From Phyllobacteriaceae bacterium (GTDB lineage Bacteria > Pseudomonadota > Alphaproteobacteria > Rhizobiales > Ancalomicrobiaceae): 5,459 nt of DNA. Within the stretch, counting starts at the first letter, position 1. Each line of letters starts with the position of its first letter. Under the pieces are notes generated by a model, which was given only the letters and a program-made list of their open reading frames with translations, ran no database searches and was not told the origin of the DNA. Shown here piece by piece: positions 1 through 4,786 of the stretch. A program made the translations under genes and the position numbers. The stretch lies in assembly GCA_012517025.1 (NCBI GenBank), contig JAAYVT010000479.1, forward strand, positions 1 through 5,459, read 5' to 3'.

Positions 1-83
1 AAACGACGAAATGCGGCGCGGAAGGCGATCGGGTCGACGGTGTCCCGGTCGACGGCGTTCCGGGGGGCGACGAGGGCATGCAT
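1..83 (-). CDS. Probable flavin reductase (SsuE/DIM6-type), N-terminal fragment cut by window edge
   Basis: Only the first 27 codons and two further bases are present; the gene runs off the low-coordinate end. The ATG at 83-81 has a good Shine-Dalgarno, GGAGT at 95-91, seven bases upstream. The visible peptide contains TVDPIAFRAAFRR, which resembles the 'VDP-x-x-FR-x-A-x-RR' opening of short-chain NAD(P)H:flavin oxidoreductases of the DIM6/NTAB group. That match is from family memory over very few residues. The gene lies 72 bp after ssuB on the same strand with no clear terminator between them, so it is probably co-transcribed. A flavin reductase is what this operon needs, because SsuD uses reduced FMN supplied by a separate enzyme. 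An alternative ATG at 79-77 is in another frame, has poorer spacing and is not favoured. The catalytic part is outside the window, so the function is inferred from the N-terminus plus context. Confidence 0.6.
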   Translation of the reverse strand, partial: MHALVAPRNAVDRDTVDPIAFRAAFRR

Positions 84-155
84 GCGAAGAACTCCGATTG
101 GATTGGAGAGGCGGGACGACCGGAGATCGGGCGCCGGTTCGACACGCGGGCGACG

Positions 156-974
156 TCAGATGACCCACTCGATCTCGGCCGGGTCCTCGTGGACGAGATG
201 CTTCAGGATCTCCGCCTCCAGCCGGGCGAGATCGGCGGAGCCGCGGCGACGCGGGCGCGGCAGGTCGACGGCGACGTCGAGTGTGATCCGTCCCTCCTCG
301 ATCATCACCACCCGATCGGCGAGCGCGACCGCCTCGGCGACGTCGTGGGTGACGAGCACGGCGGTGAAGCCCTGCGCCTGCCACACCCGTTCGAGCAGCG
401 TCTGCATCTCGATGCGGGTGAGCGCGTCGAGCGCGCCGAGCGGTTCGTCGAGGGCGAGGAAGCGCGGTCGCGAGACCAGGGCCCGGGCGAGCGCCACCCG
501 TTGCCGCTGGCCACCCGAGAGCGTCGCCGGCCAGGCCCGCGCCTTGTCGGCGAGACCGACGGCGGCGAGCGCCGCCTTCACCCGGCTCGGGGCCTCGGTC
601 GCCGAACGATCGGCGCCGAGCCCGACCGCGACGTTGTCGATCACTCGCGCCCAGGGCAGGAGGCGTGGCTCCTGGAACATCAGACGGGGGGCGACGTCGC
701 CGATGCCGGGACCGACGTCGAGGGTCCCGGCGGTCGGGTGGTCGAGGCCGGAGAGAATGCGCAGGAGCGTGCTCTTGCCGCAGCCGGAGCGGCCGACGAC
801 GGCGACGAACTGCCCCGGCCGGATCTCGAGCTCGATCCCCTTCAGCACCGCGAGGTCGCCGAAGGACTTGCTCAAACCGGCGAGCCGGATGCCGACGCCG
901 CGCGCGGCGCGACGGCGGGCGTCGTGATCGACGAACAGGGCGTCGAAGTCACGGGTCTGGACGGCTGCGGTCAT
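156..974 (-). CDS. ssuB: Aliphatic sulfonate ABC transporter, ATP-binding protein SsuB
   Basis: This 272-aa cytoplasmic ATPase would power sulfonate import through SsuC. All nucleotide-binding motifs are visible in order: Walker A GRSGCGKST (61-69), Q-loop QEPRLLPW starting at Q101, signature LSGGQRQRVALARAL (152-166), Walker B FLALDE (172-177), D-loop ALDA (181-184) and the switch histidine in VLVTHD (H210). The QEPRLLPW segment is typical of the SsuB/TauB/nitrate subgroup. It is a little longer than E. coli SsuB (about 255 aa) because of roughly 20 extra N-terminal residues. The start at 974 is supported by GAGG six bases upstream (minus-strand GAGGTTCGAAATG) and by an ATGA overlap with the ssuC stop, which suggests translational coupling. 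The same frame stays open far upstream (to about 2840), but that extension is an out-of-frame read of ssuC and ssuD and is not protein-like. The sulfonate rather than taurine assignment rests on the neighbouring ssuD. Confidence 0.95.
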   Translation of the reverse strand: MTAAVQTRDFDALFVDHDARRRAARGVGIRLAGLSKSFGDLAVLKGIELEIRPGQFVAVVGRSGCGKSTLLRILSGLDHPTAGTLDVGPGIGDVAPRLMFQEPRLLPWARVIDNVAVGLGADRSATEAPSRVKAALAAVGLADKARAWPATLSGGQRQRVALARALVSRPRFLALDEPLGALDALTRIEMQTLLERVWQAQGFTAVLVTHDVAEAVALADRVVMIEEGRITLDVAVDLPRPRRRGSADLARLEAEILKHLVHEDPAEIEWVI

Positions 975-1846
975 TTCGAACCTCGCGGATCGGCGAAGGC
1001 GGGGTGCCAGGACAGGGTGAGACGCTCGAGCAGGCGGACGGCGACGTCGGCGAGCTTGCCGAGGCCGGCGTAGATCAGGATCGCCAGCACCACGACGTCG
1101 ACCCGCAGGAATTCGCGCGCCTCCATCGCCATGTGGCCGATGCCCGACGACGCGGCGATCGTCTCGGCGACGATCAGCGTCAGCCACATGATGCCGAGGG
1201 CGTAGCGCAGCCCGACGAAGATCGACGGGAGAGCGCCCGGCAGGACGCTCCGCCGGAAGAGATCGAAACGCCCCATGCCGTAGGACCGCCCCATCTCCAG
1301 CAACTGCGCGTCGACGGTGCGCACGCCGTGGAACGTGTTGATGTAGACGGGGAAGAACACCCCGAGCGCGGTGAGGAAGAGCTTCGCCTCCTCGCCGATG
1401 CCGAACCACAGGATCACCAGCGGAATGAGCGACAGGTTCGGGATGTTGCGCACCATCTGCACCGTCGTGTCGGTCAGCCGCTCGGAGATCTTGGAGAGAC
1501 CGTTGGCGAGACCGAGCGCGAAGGCGATGCCGCCGCCGAGGAGCAAACCGGAGACGGCGCGGCGGAAGGAGACCGCGACGTCGGCGAGAAGCGAGCCGTC
1601 GACGATCTTGTCGTGGGCGGCGGCGATCGCCCAAGGGGCCGGCAGGACGTGAGCGGGCAGCGCCCCCGTCCCACTCGTCGCCGCCCACAGGGCGAGCAGC
1701 CCCGCCGGCAGGAGCCAGGGCGTGACCGCCGAGGCACGAAGCCGGCGACCGGTCCCGCAGCCGAGCCGCCGGAGGAAAGGCGAAAGGTCGGCGCTCGCCG
1801 ACGGATCGGCCGCGACCGAGGGCACGAGAGAAGCGAGACCGGTCAT
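971..1846 (-). CDS. ssuC: Aliphatic sulfonate ABC transporter, permease SsuC
   Basis: This 291-aa inner-membrane permease is of the SsuC/TauC/NrtB type (BPD_transp_1 family) and forms the channel of the sulfonate importer. Hydrophobic segments occur at about 41-58, 94-117, 135-170 (probably two helices), 205-232 and 248-272. The EAA coupling loop that contacts the ATPase is seen around 184-209, beginning LEMGRSYG and ending VLPGALPSI. The segment IPNLSLIPLVILWFGIGEEAK (134-154) and the TLIVAETIAASSGIGHM region are characteristic of this subfamily. The first 35 or so residues are hydrophilic and variable. The ATG at 1846 lies nine bases after the ssuD stop. Its Shine-Dalgarno, GAGGG, overlaps that stop codon, so coupling to ssuD is likely. 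The TGA stop overlaps the ssuB ATG. Taurine permeases are close relatives, and context decides in favour of Ssu. Confidence 0.94.
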   Translation of the reverse strand: MTGLASLVPSVAADPSASADLSPFLRRLGCGTGRRLRASAVTPWLLPAGLLALWAATSGTGALPAHVLPAPWAIAAAHDKIVDGSLLADVAVSFRRAVSGLLLGGGIAFALGLANGLSKISERLTDTTVQMVRNIPNLSLIPLVILWFGIGEEAKLFLTALGVFFPVYINTFHGVRTVDAQLLEMGRSYGMGRFDLFRRSVLPGALPSIFVGLRYALGIMWLTLIVAETIAASSGIGHMAMEAREFLRVDVVVLAILIYAGLGKLADVAVRLLERLTLSWHPAFADPRGSK

Positions 1847-1855
1847 GTGCCGCCC

Positions 1856-3013
1856 TCACGAAGCCGCGGCCGCGAGCCGCAGCCCGGTGCCGGAGACGCC
1901 GAACTCGCCGACTTGCGTGCCGTGGGCGCCGAGCGGCGCGCGGGTGATGCCGAGCGCCGGGAACAGCAGTTCGGCGACGGTGTAGGCCTCCTCGAGGTGC
2001 GGGTAGCCGGAAGCGATGATCGTCGAGATGCCGAGCGCCTGATACTCGCGCAGACGCCTCGCCACCGTCTCCGGCGAGCCGACCAGCGCCGTGCCGGCGC
2101 CACCGCGCACCAAACCGACGCCGGCCCAGAGGTTCGGGGCGATCTCCAGCGCGTCGCGTCGGCCGCCGTGCAGCACCGACATGCGGCGCTGGCCGACCGA
2201 GTCGGACTCTTCGCGGAACTTCTTCTGCGCCGCCTCGATCGCCGCGTCGGGGAGTTTCGAGATCAGCCTTTCGGCCGCGCCCCAAGCCTCGGCGTCGGTC
2301 TCGCGGACGATCAGATGGACGCGCAGGCCGTAGGTCAACGTCCGCCCCTGGGCGGCGGCGGCGCGCTGCACCGTCTCGATCTTGGCGCGCACCTCGTCGA
2401 GCGGTTCGGCCCAGGTCAGGTAAGTGTCGGCATGGTCGGCGGCGACCGCGATGCCGGCGTCGGAGGACCCACCGAACCAGATCGGCGGACGCGGCGTCTG
2501 CACCGGCGGAAATTCCTGGCGCGCACCCGTCACCCGGACGTGGTCGCCCTCGAAGTCGACCGTCTCGCCGGCAAGCAACCGCGAATAGACCTCGAGAAAC
2601 TCGGCCGCATGGTCGTAACGTTCGTCGTGGGAGAGATGGATGCCGTCGCCGGCCAGTTCCTTCGGGTTGCCGCCGGCCACGATGTTGACCAGAAAGCGGC
2701 CGTGGCTGATCCGGTCGAGGGCGGCGGCTTGGCGCGCCGCGTAGGTCGGCGAGACGGTGGCCGGGCGCAACGCCAACAGGAAGCGCAGCCGCTCGGTGTG
2801 GGGGATCAGCGCCGCGGCGGTGATCCAGGGATCGTCGCAATTCTTGCCGGTCGGGATCAGCACGCCGGTGTAGCCGAGCCGGTCGGCGGCTTGGGCGATC
2901 TGTTTCAGATAGGAGAATTCGGCCGGGCGATGGCCCTCGGTGGTGCCGAGGAGGGAGCCGTCGCCGGAGACGGGGACGAACCAGAAGAGGTCGAGGGGCT
3001 TGGTCTGGGTCAT
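1856..3013 (-). CDS. ssuD: FMNH2-dependent alkanesulfonate monooxygenase SsuD
   Basis: This 385-aa cytoplasmic flavin monooxygenase of the bacterial luciferase superfamily (TIM barrel) uses FMNH2 and O2 to cleave the C-S bond of alkanesulfonates, giving sulfite and an aldehyde. E. coli SsuD is 381 aa, and similarity is recognisable along the whole length: LDLFWFVPVSGDG at the N-terminus, QIAQAADRLGYTGVLIPTG (39-56), LAGDGIHL, WFGGSSD, NLWAGVGLVRGGAGTALVG (294-312) and GYPHLEEA (336-343). Residues matching the active-site set known from E. coli are present: Cys59 in TGKNCDDPW, Arg231 and His233 in LRVHLIVRE, Arg303 and Tyr337. This argues for an active enzyme with authentic SsuD specificity rather than another luciferase-like oxidoreductase. 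It follows ssuA by 22 bp. The ATG at 3013 has only a weak purine-rich Shine-Dalgarno (GAAGAGA). The order ssuA-D-C-B matches the usual ssu operon order. Confidence 0.97.
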   Translation of the reverse strand: MTQTKPLDLFWFVPVSGDGSLLGTTEGHRPAEFSYLKQIAQAADRLGYTGVLIPTGKNCDDPWITAAALIPHTERLRFLLALRPATVSPTYAARQAAALDRISHGRFLVNIVAGGNPKELAGDGIHLSHDERYDHAAEFLEVYSRLLAGETVDFEGDHVRVTGARQEFPPVQTPRPPIWFGGSSDAGIAVAADHADTYLTWAEPLDEVRAKIETVQRAAAAQGRTLTYGLRVHLIVRETDAEAWGAAERLISKLPDAAIEAAQKKFREESDSVGQRRMSVLHGGRRDALEIAPNLWAGVGLVRGGAGTALVGSPETVARRLREYQALGISTIIASGYPHLEEAYTVAELLFPALGITRAPLGAHGTQVGEFGVSGTGLRLAAAAS

Positions 3014-3035
3014 GGTCGTGTCTCTTCGTTGGGGG

Positions 3036-3995
3036 TCAGGCCGACTTCGGGCGCCAGACGATGTCGCGGACGACGATCGGCTTCGGGATCAGGCCGACCC
3101 GGTGGAAGCGATCGGCGACCGCCTGCTGGCGTTCGACGATGGCGTCGGTGAGCGGGGAGAGGCCGAAGTCGGAGCGCTCGACGGTCCGCTTCTGCGCCGC
3201 GTAGGGAACGCCGCTCGCCTCGGCGTAGAGCTTCGCCACTTCGTCGCGATGGGCATCGGCCCAGGCGACCGCCTTGCCGATCTCGTCGTTCACCGCGGCG
3301 ACGATCTGCGGGTACCGCTCGGCGTAAGACCGGTTGGCGAGGAAGAAGCTCGCCTGGGCGGCGACCTCGGGGGCGATCGGCAGCGGCCGGGCGGCGCGCG
3401 GCCCGGCCTCGGCGAGCGCGAAATAGGGATCCCAGATCGACCAGGCGTCGACCGCCCCGCGCTGGAAGGCGGCGGCGGCATCGGCCGGGGCGAGATAGAC
3501 CGGCTCGAAATCGCTCCACTTCACGCCCGCCGCCTCGGTCGCGGCGACGAGCAGATCATGGGCGCTCGACCCCTTGGCGACCGCGACCTTCTTGCCCCGG
3601 AGCTCGGCGACGGCCTCCAGCGGACCGTCGCCGGGAACGACGATCGCCTGAGTGGCGCCGCGCGCCGGGATGGCGGCGACGTAGACGAGGTCGGCGCGCG
3701 CCGCCTGGGCGAAGACCGGCGGGGCGTTGCCGGTGTAGCCGTAGTCGATGGCGCCGGCCTGCAGCGCCTCGAGCAGCGGCGGGCCGAAGGCGAATTCCAC
3801 CCACTCGACGGCGACTCCGTCGGCCTCGAGCCGCTTCTCGATGGATCGTCGCCCCTTGGCGACGAGCAGGACACCAGCCTTCTGCCAGCCGATGCGGAGC
3901 TTGGCCGGCGTCTCGGCGGCCCGGCCGAGCGTGGGGGCGGTGAGCGAAGCGCCGGCGGCGAGCGCGGCGGAGAAGAGTAGTTCGCGGCGGTTCAT
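3036..3995 (-). CDS. ssuA: Sulfonate-binding periplasmic protein SsuA
   Basis: This 319-aa substrate-binding protein captures aliphatic sulfonates in the periplasm and delivers them to SsuC/SsuB. The mature part tracks E. coli SsuA closely: LRIGWQKAG (33-41), FGPPLLEALQAGAIDYGYTGN (70-90), PPVFAQAARADLVYV (92-106), KGSSAHDLL (141-149), PADAAAAFQRGAVDAWSIWDPY (170-191) and a C-terminal VRDIVWRP. The N-terminus, MNRRELLFSAALAAGASLTA, has twin arginines before a hydrophobic stretch and an Ala-rich cleavage region near GRAAE (25-28). A Tat signal is plausible, although a Sec signal cannot be excluded. I place the start at 3995 because GGAG lies seven bases upstream (4006-4003) and the signal peptide begins there. 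An in-frame ATG at 4034 would add 13 charged residues in front of the signal and overlap the preceding small gene. The gap from that small gene's stop to this ATG is 19 bp. Confidence 0.95.
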   Translation of the reverse strand: MNRRELLFSAALAAGASLTAPTLGRAAETPAKLRIGWQKAGVLLVAKGRRSIEKRLEADGVAVEWVEFAFGPPLLEALQAGAIDYGYTGNAPPVFAQAARADLVYVAAIPARGATQAIVVPGDGPLEAVAELRGKKVAVAKGSSAHDLLVAATEAAGVKWSDFEPVYLAPADAAAAFQRGAVDAWSIWDPYFALAEAGPRAARPLPIAPEVAAQASFFLANRSYAERYPQIVAAVNDEIGKAVAWADAHRDEVAKLYAEASGVPYAAQKRTVERSDFGLSPLTDAIVERQQAVADRFHRVGLIPKPIVVRDIVWRPKSA

Positions 3996-4002
3996 GGCGT
4001 GT

Positions 4003-4006
4003 CTCC
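4003..4006 (-). promoter_or_regulatory. Shine-Dalgarno deciding the ssuA start
   Basis: GGAG on the minus strand, seven bases before the ATG at 3995. It selects this start over the in-frame ATG at 4034. The leader reads GGAGACACGCCATG. A similar string, AGAGACACGACCATG, precedes ssuD. Confidence 0.8.
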
Positions 4007-4014
4007 GTGAGAGG

Positions 4015-4221
4015 TCATCGACGATGCGAGGCAAAGCCGCGGACCCGGCGTGTCACCGCCAGCTCGCGTGCCGCCCGGCTGACCTGTTCGAGCGATCGGA
4101 AGATCCGACCCTCGAGGCCGTCGAAGGCGGGGCCGGAGGAGAAGAACTTGAAGTCGCCCGGCTCGCCGACCGCCACTCCGGCGGTCTGGTGATGGACGTC
4201 GATGGCATAGGCGATGTGCAT
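4015..4221 (-). CDS. Small uncharacterised protein at the head of the ssu operon
   Basis: This is a 68-aa soluble protein with no signal peptide or membrane helix. I do not assign a function. Its sequence looks like real protein rather than frame shadow. It has a short beta-like start (MHIAYAIDVHHQTAGVAV), then GDFKFFSSGPAFDGLEGRIFRS (22-43), then an amphipathic Arg/Ala helix (EQVSRAARELAVTRR, 45-59). The pattern 'TAGVAV...G-FKFF...F-x-x-LEG-x-x-FRS...A-x-RAAR' seems familiar to me from short hypothetical proteins near sulfur or transport genes in Rhizobiales, but that is recollection, not a search. It ends 19 bp before ssuA and is probably the first structural gene of the transcript. The ATG has no convincing Shine-Dalgarno. 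The same frame is open upstream back to a TAG at 4341-4339, so the true start could be non-canonical or coupled to the leader ORF. A chance ORF is possible in such GC-rich DNA, but the composition argues against it. Confidence 0.62.
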   Translation of the reverse strand: MHIAYAIDVHHQTAGVAVGEPGDFKFFSSGPAFDGLEGRIFRSLEQVSRAARELAVTRRVRGFASHRR

Positions 4222-4333
4222 GGCGCGTCGTTCGCCGCGGAAGGCGGCGTCCTCTGAAACGATGACGGAGAGCGCGATCCGGGGGGCGCCGGCTCGGGGA
4301 GCGACGCTCGGGACGGATCGATCGAAGGGAAGA

Positions 4334-4346
4334 GCCGCCTAGCGGC
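4334..4346 (-). other. Short GC stem-loop spanning the leader-ORF stop codon
   Basis: On the minus strand GCCGC-TAG-GCGGC is a perfect 5-bp inverted repeat with the amber stop as its loop. The pyrimidine-rich tract TCTTCCCTTC follows. It could be a weak attenuator-like structure melted by ribosomes on the leader ORF. It could also be chance in GC-rich DNA, since it lacks a proper U-tract. Confidence 0.3.
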
Positions 4347-4365
4347 CGCGACAGGTCGTGGACAT
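4339..4365 (-). CDS. Eight-residue leader ORF (MSTTCRGR)
   Basis: This very short ORF, ATG at 4365-4363 and TAG at 4341-4339, encodes MSTTCRGR. It is called because a textbook GGAGG (4375-4371) lies exactly five bases before the ATG, a better ribosome site than any structural gene here shows. It lies in the long untranslated leader of the ssu operon, just after the riboswitch-like element and its adjoining hairpin. The peptide is too short for a stable protein, so a cis-regulatory role is more likely: ribosome occupancy, stalling or coupling. Cysteine is the fifth of eight codons, which fits a sensor of sulfur amino acid supply as known for Cys-containing leader ORFs in mycobacteria, though a single Cys codon is weak evidence. 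It is in the same reading frame as the 68-aa gene downstream, separated by the TAG and 39 sense codons. Confidence 0.5.
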   Translation of the reverse strand: MSTTCRGR

Positions 4366-4370
4366 GGGTG

Positions 4371-4375
4371 CCTCC
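4371..4375 (-). promoter_or_regulatory. Strong Shine-Dalgarno of the leader ORF
   Basis: GGAGG on the minus strand, five bases before the ATG of the 8-codon leader ORF. A nearby CTCC (4387-4384) could pair with its GGAG over an 8-base loop. Those same CT bases also belong to the outer arm of the preceding hairpin. Access to this site could therefore depend on leader folding, which is inference. Confidence 0.55.
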
Positions 4376-4385
4376 GAGGACGAGG

Positions 4386-4410
4386 AGCCCACGAAACCCT
4401 TCGTGGTGCT
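4386..4410 (-). promoter_or_regulatory. Hairpin with palindrome CCACGAA-GGGT-TTCGTGG between riboswitch core and leader ORF
   Basis: On the minus strand CCACGAA (4406-4400), loop GGGT (4399-4396) and TTCGTGG (4395-4389) form a perfect 7-bp stem. Three further pairs, AGC (4410-4408) with GCT (4388-4386), are possible if one A is bulged. The outer arm overlaps the 3' tail of the SAM-II-like element, so the two folds may compete or stack. No U-tract follows on the minus strand, so it is not an ordinary terminator for the ssu transcript. Read on the plus strand the same stem is followed by TTTT and resembles an intrinsic terminator, but I see no plus-strand gene for it to end. As DNA, the 18-bp palindrome could also be an operator for a dimeric repressor. 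Confidence 0.6.
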
Positions 4411-4460
4411 TTTAGCTTTGATGACGCGGTGCAAGCTGCTCCGACAAATCCCGCGATCTC
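4408..4460 (-). promoter_or_regulatory. SAM-II (SAM_alpha)-like riboswitch upstream of the ssu operon
   Basis: The minus strand carries the features of the alphaproteobacterial SAM-II riboswitch in the right order. The P1 5' arm CGCGG (4455-4451) is followed by GATTTG (4450-4445), a variable loop, CTTGCA (4435-4430) and the P1 3' arm CCGCG (4429-4425). Then come a short A-rich linker and the tail AAAGCTAAAAG (4419-4409). P1 is perfectly complementary over five pairs. The GATTT, TTGCA and GCTAAA blocks match what I recall of the family consensus. A pseudoknot pairing is available between loop bases AGCTT (4437-4433) and tail bases AAGCT (4418-4414), as expected for this H-type fold. SAM-II elements lower expression of methionine/SAM genes when SAM is abundant, usually by hiding the ribosome site. 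Here the next gene set is sulfonate uptake, and the nearest Shine-Dalgarno (4375) is over 30 bases past the tail, so the mechanism may be unusual. Covariance-model scoring would decide. Confidence 0.75.
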
Positions 4461-4552
4461 GGGGGCGAACCGGCCCCGTCGATGGTCTCAGAATGCCCGA
4501 CGTCGCCGGTCCGGTCGACGAACCGGGTTCTCGATTTCGAGTCGACGAGAGA

Positions 4553-4583
4553 AAAGTATACTTATTTTATGGACTATTTTCCG
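4553..4583 (-). promoter_or_regulatory. AT-rich island, candidate ssu promoter and activator site
   Basis: This is the most AT-rich stretch in the window. The minus strand contains TATACT (4560-4555), a near-ideal -10 hexamer, inside the 10-bp palindrome AAGTATACTT (4554-4563). No good -35 is found 16-18 bases upstream (the best is CGGAAA). Two AAAATA direct repeats start 12 bases apart just upstream. A strong -10 with a poor -35 and AT-rich flank suits an activator-dependent promoter, such as one served by a CysB/Cbl-type LysR protein, but no regulator gene is visible. A start near 4548 would give a leader of about 325 bases before the 68-aa gene, containing the riboswitch and leader ORF. 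TATACT also reads on the plus strand (4556-4561), so direction is not proven. Confidence 0.45.
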
Positions 4584-4786
4584 AGGCGGTCCGAACGGCC
4601 TCGTCGCTCGCGCCGGGTAGCGCGCGAAACCGCCGCTCGACCCGGAAACTCCTCGAAAACAGGAGGACTCTCCGGCCCCGACTTCGGAACGACCGCCGTG
4701 CCGTCGGGCCGTCGCGGCGGAGCCCGGCACCGTCCTCGCCGGCCGTCGGCCCGATCTGCCGATCGTCGGTGTCCAGCTCGCGGCGC
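4584..4786. other. Intergenic DNA downstream of cysA with GC-rich stem-loops, no gene seen
   Basis: I see no credible gene here. It contains a GC-rich stem: GTGCC (4698-4702) with GGCAC (4726-4730), and GGGC (4706-4709) with GCCC (4722-4725), with a three-base bulge. A small hairpin, CTCCT-N7-AGGAG, lies near 4649-4665. Either could help end the cysA transcript, but neither has a clear U-tract on the minus strand, so no terminator is called. Confidence 0.4.

Noticed and set aside
40..1073. Plus-strand open frames of 295 and 331 codons
   Set aside because: Antisense shadows of ssuB and the start of ssuC; no family features.
156..2840. 894-codon minus-strand open frame
   Set aside because: Only the last 272 codons (from 974) are SsuB. 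The rest is an out-of-frame, Arg/Pro-rich read of ssuC and ssuD kept open by high GC.
665..3151. 828-codon plus-strand open frame
   Set aside because: It is antisense to ssuB, ssuC and ssuD, is low-complexity and rich in Arg, Gly and Asp, and contains no domain motif. It is a shadow of the real genes.
2940..3980. 346-codon plus-strand open frame
   Set aside because: Antisense to ssuA, with composition typical of GC-rich shadow frames.
3996..4034. Upstream start for ssuA adding 13 residues
   Set aside because: It would place charged residues before the signal peptide and overlap the small gene, and the ATG at 3995 has the good Shine-Dalgarno.
4386..4414. Plus-strand intrinsic terminator (stem followed by TTTT)
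   Set aside because: No plus-strand gene precedes it. The minus-strand context (riboswitch tail and leader ORF) explains the sequence better, although a terminator for antisense transcription cannot be excluded.
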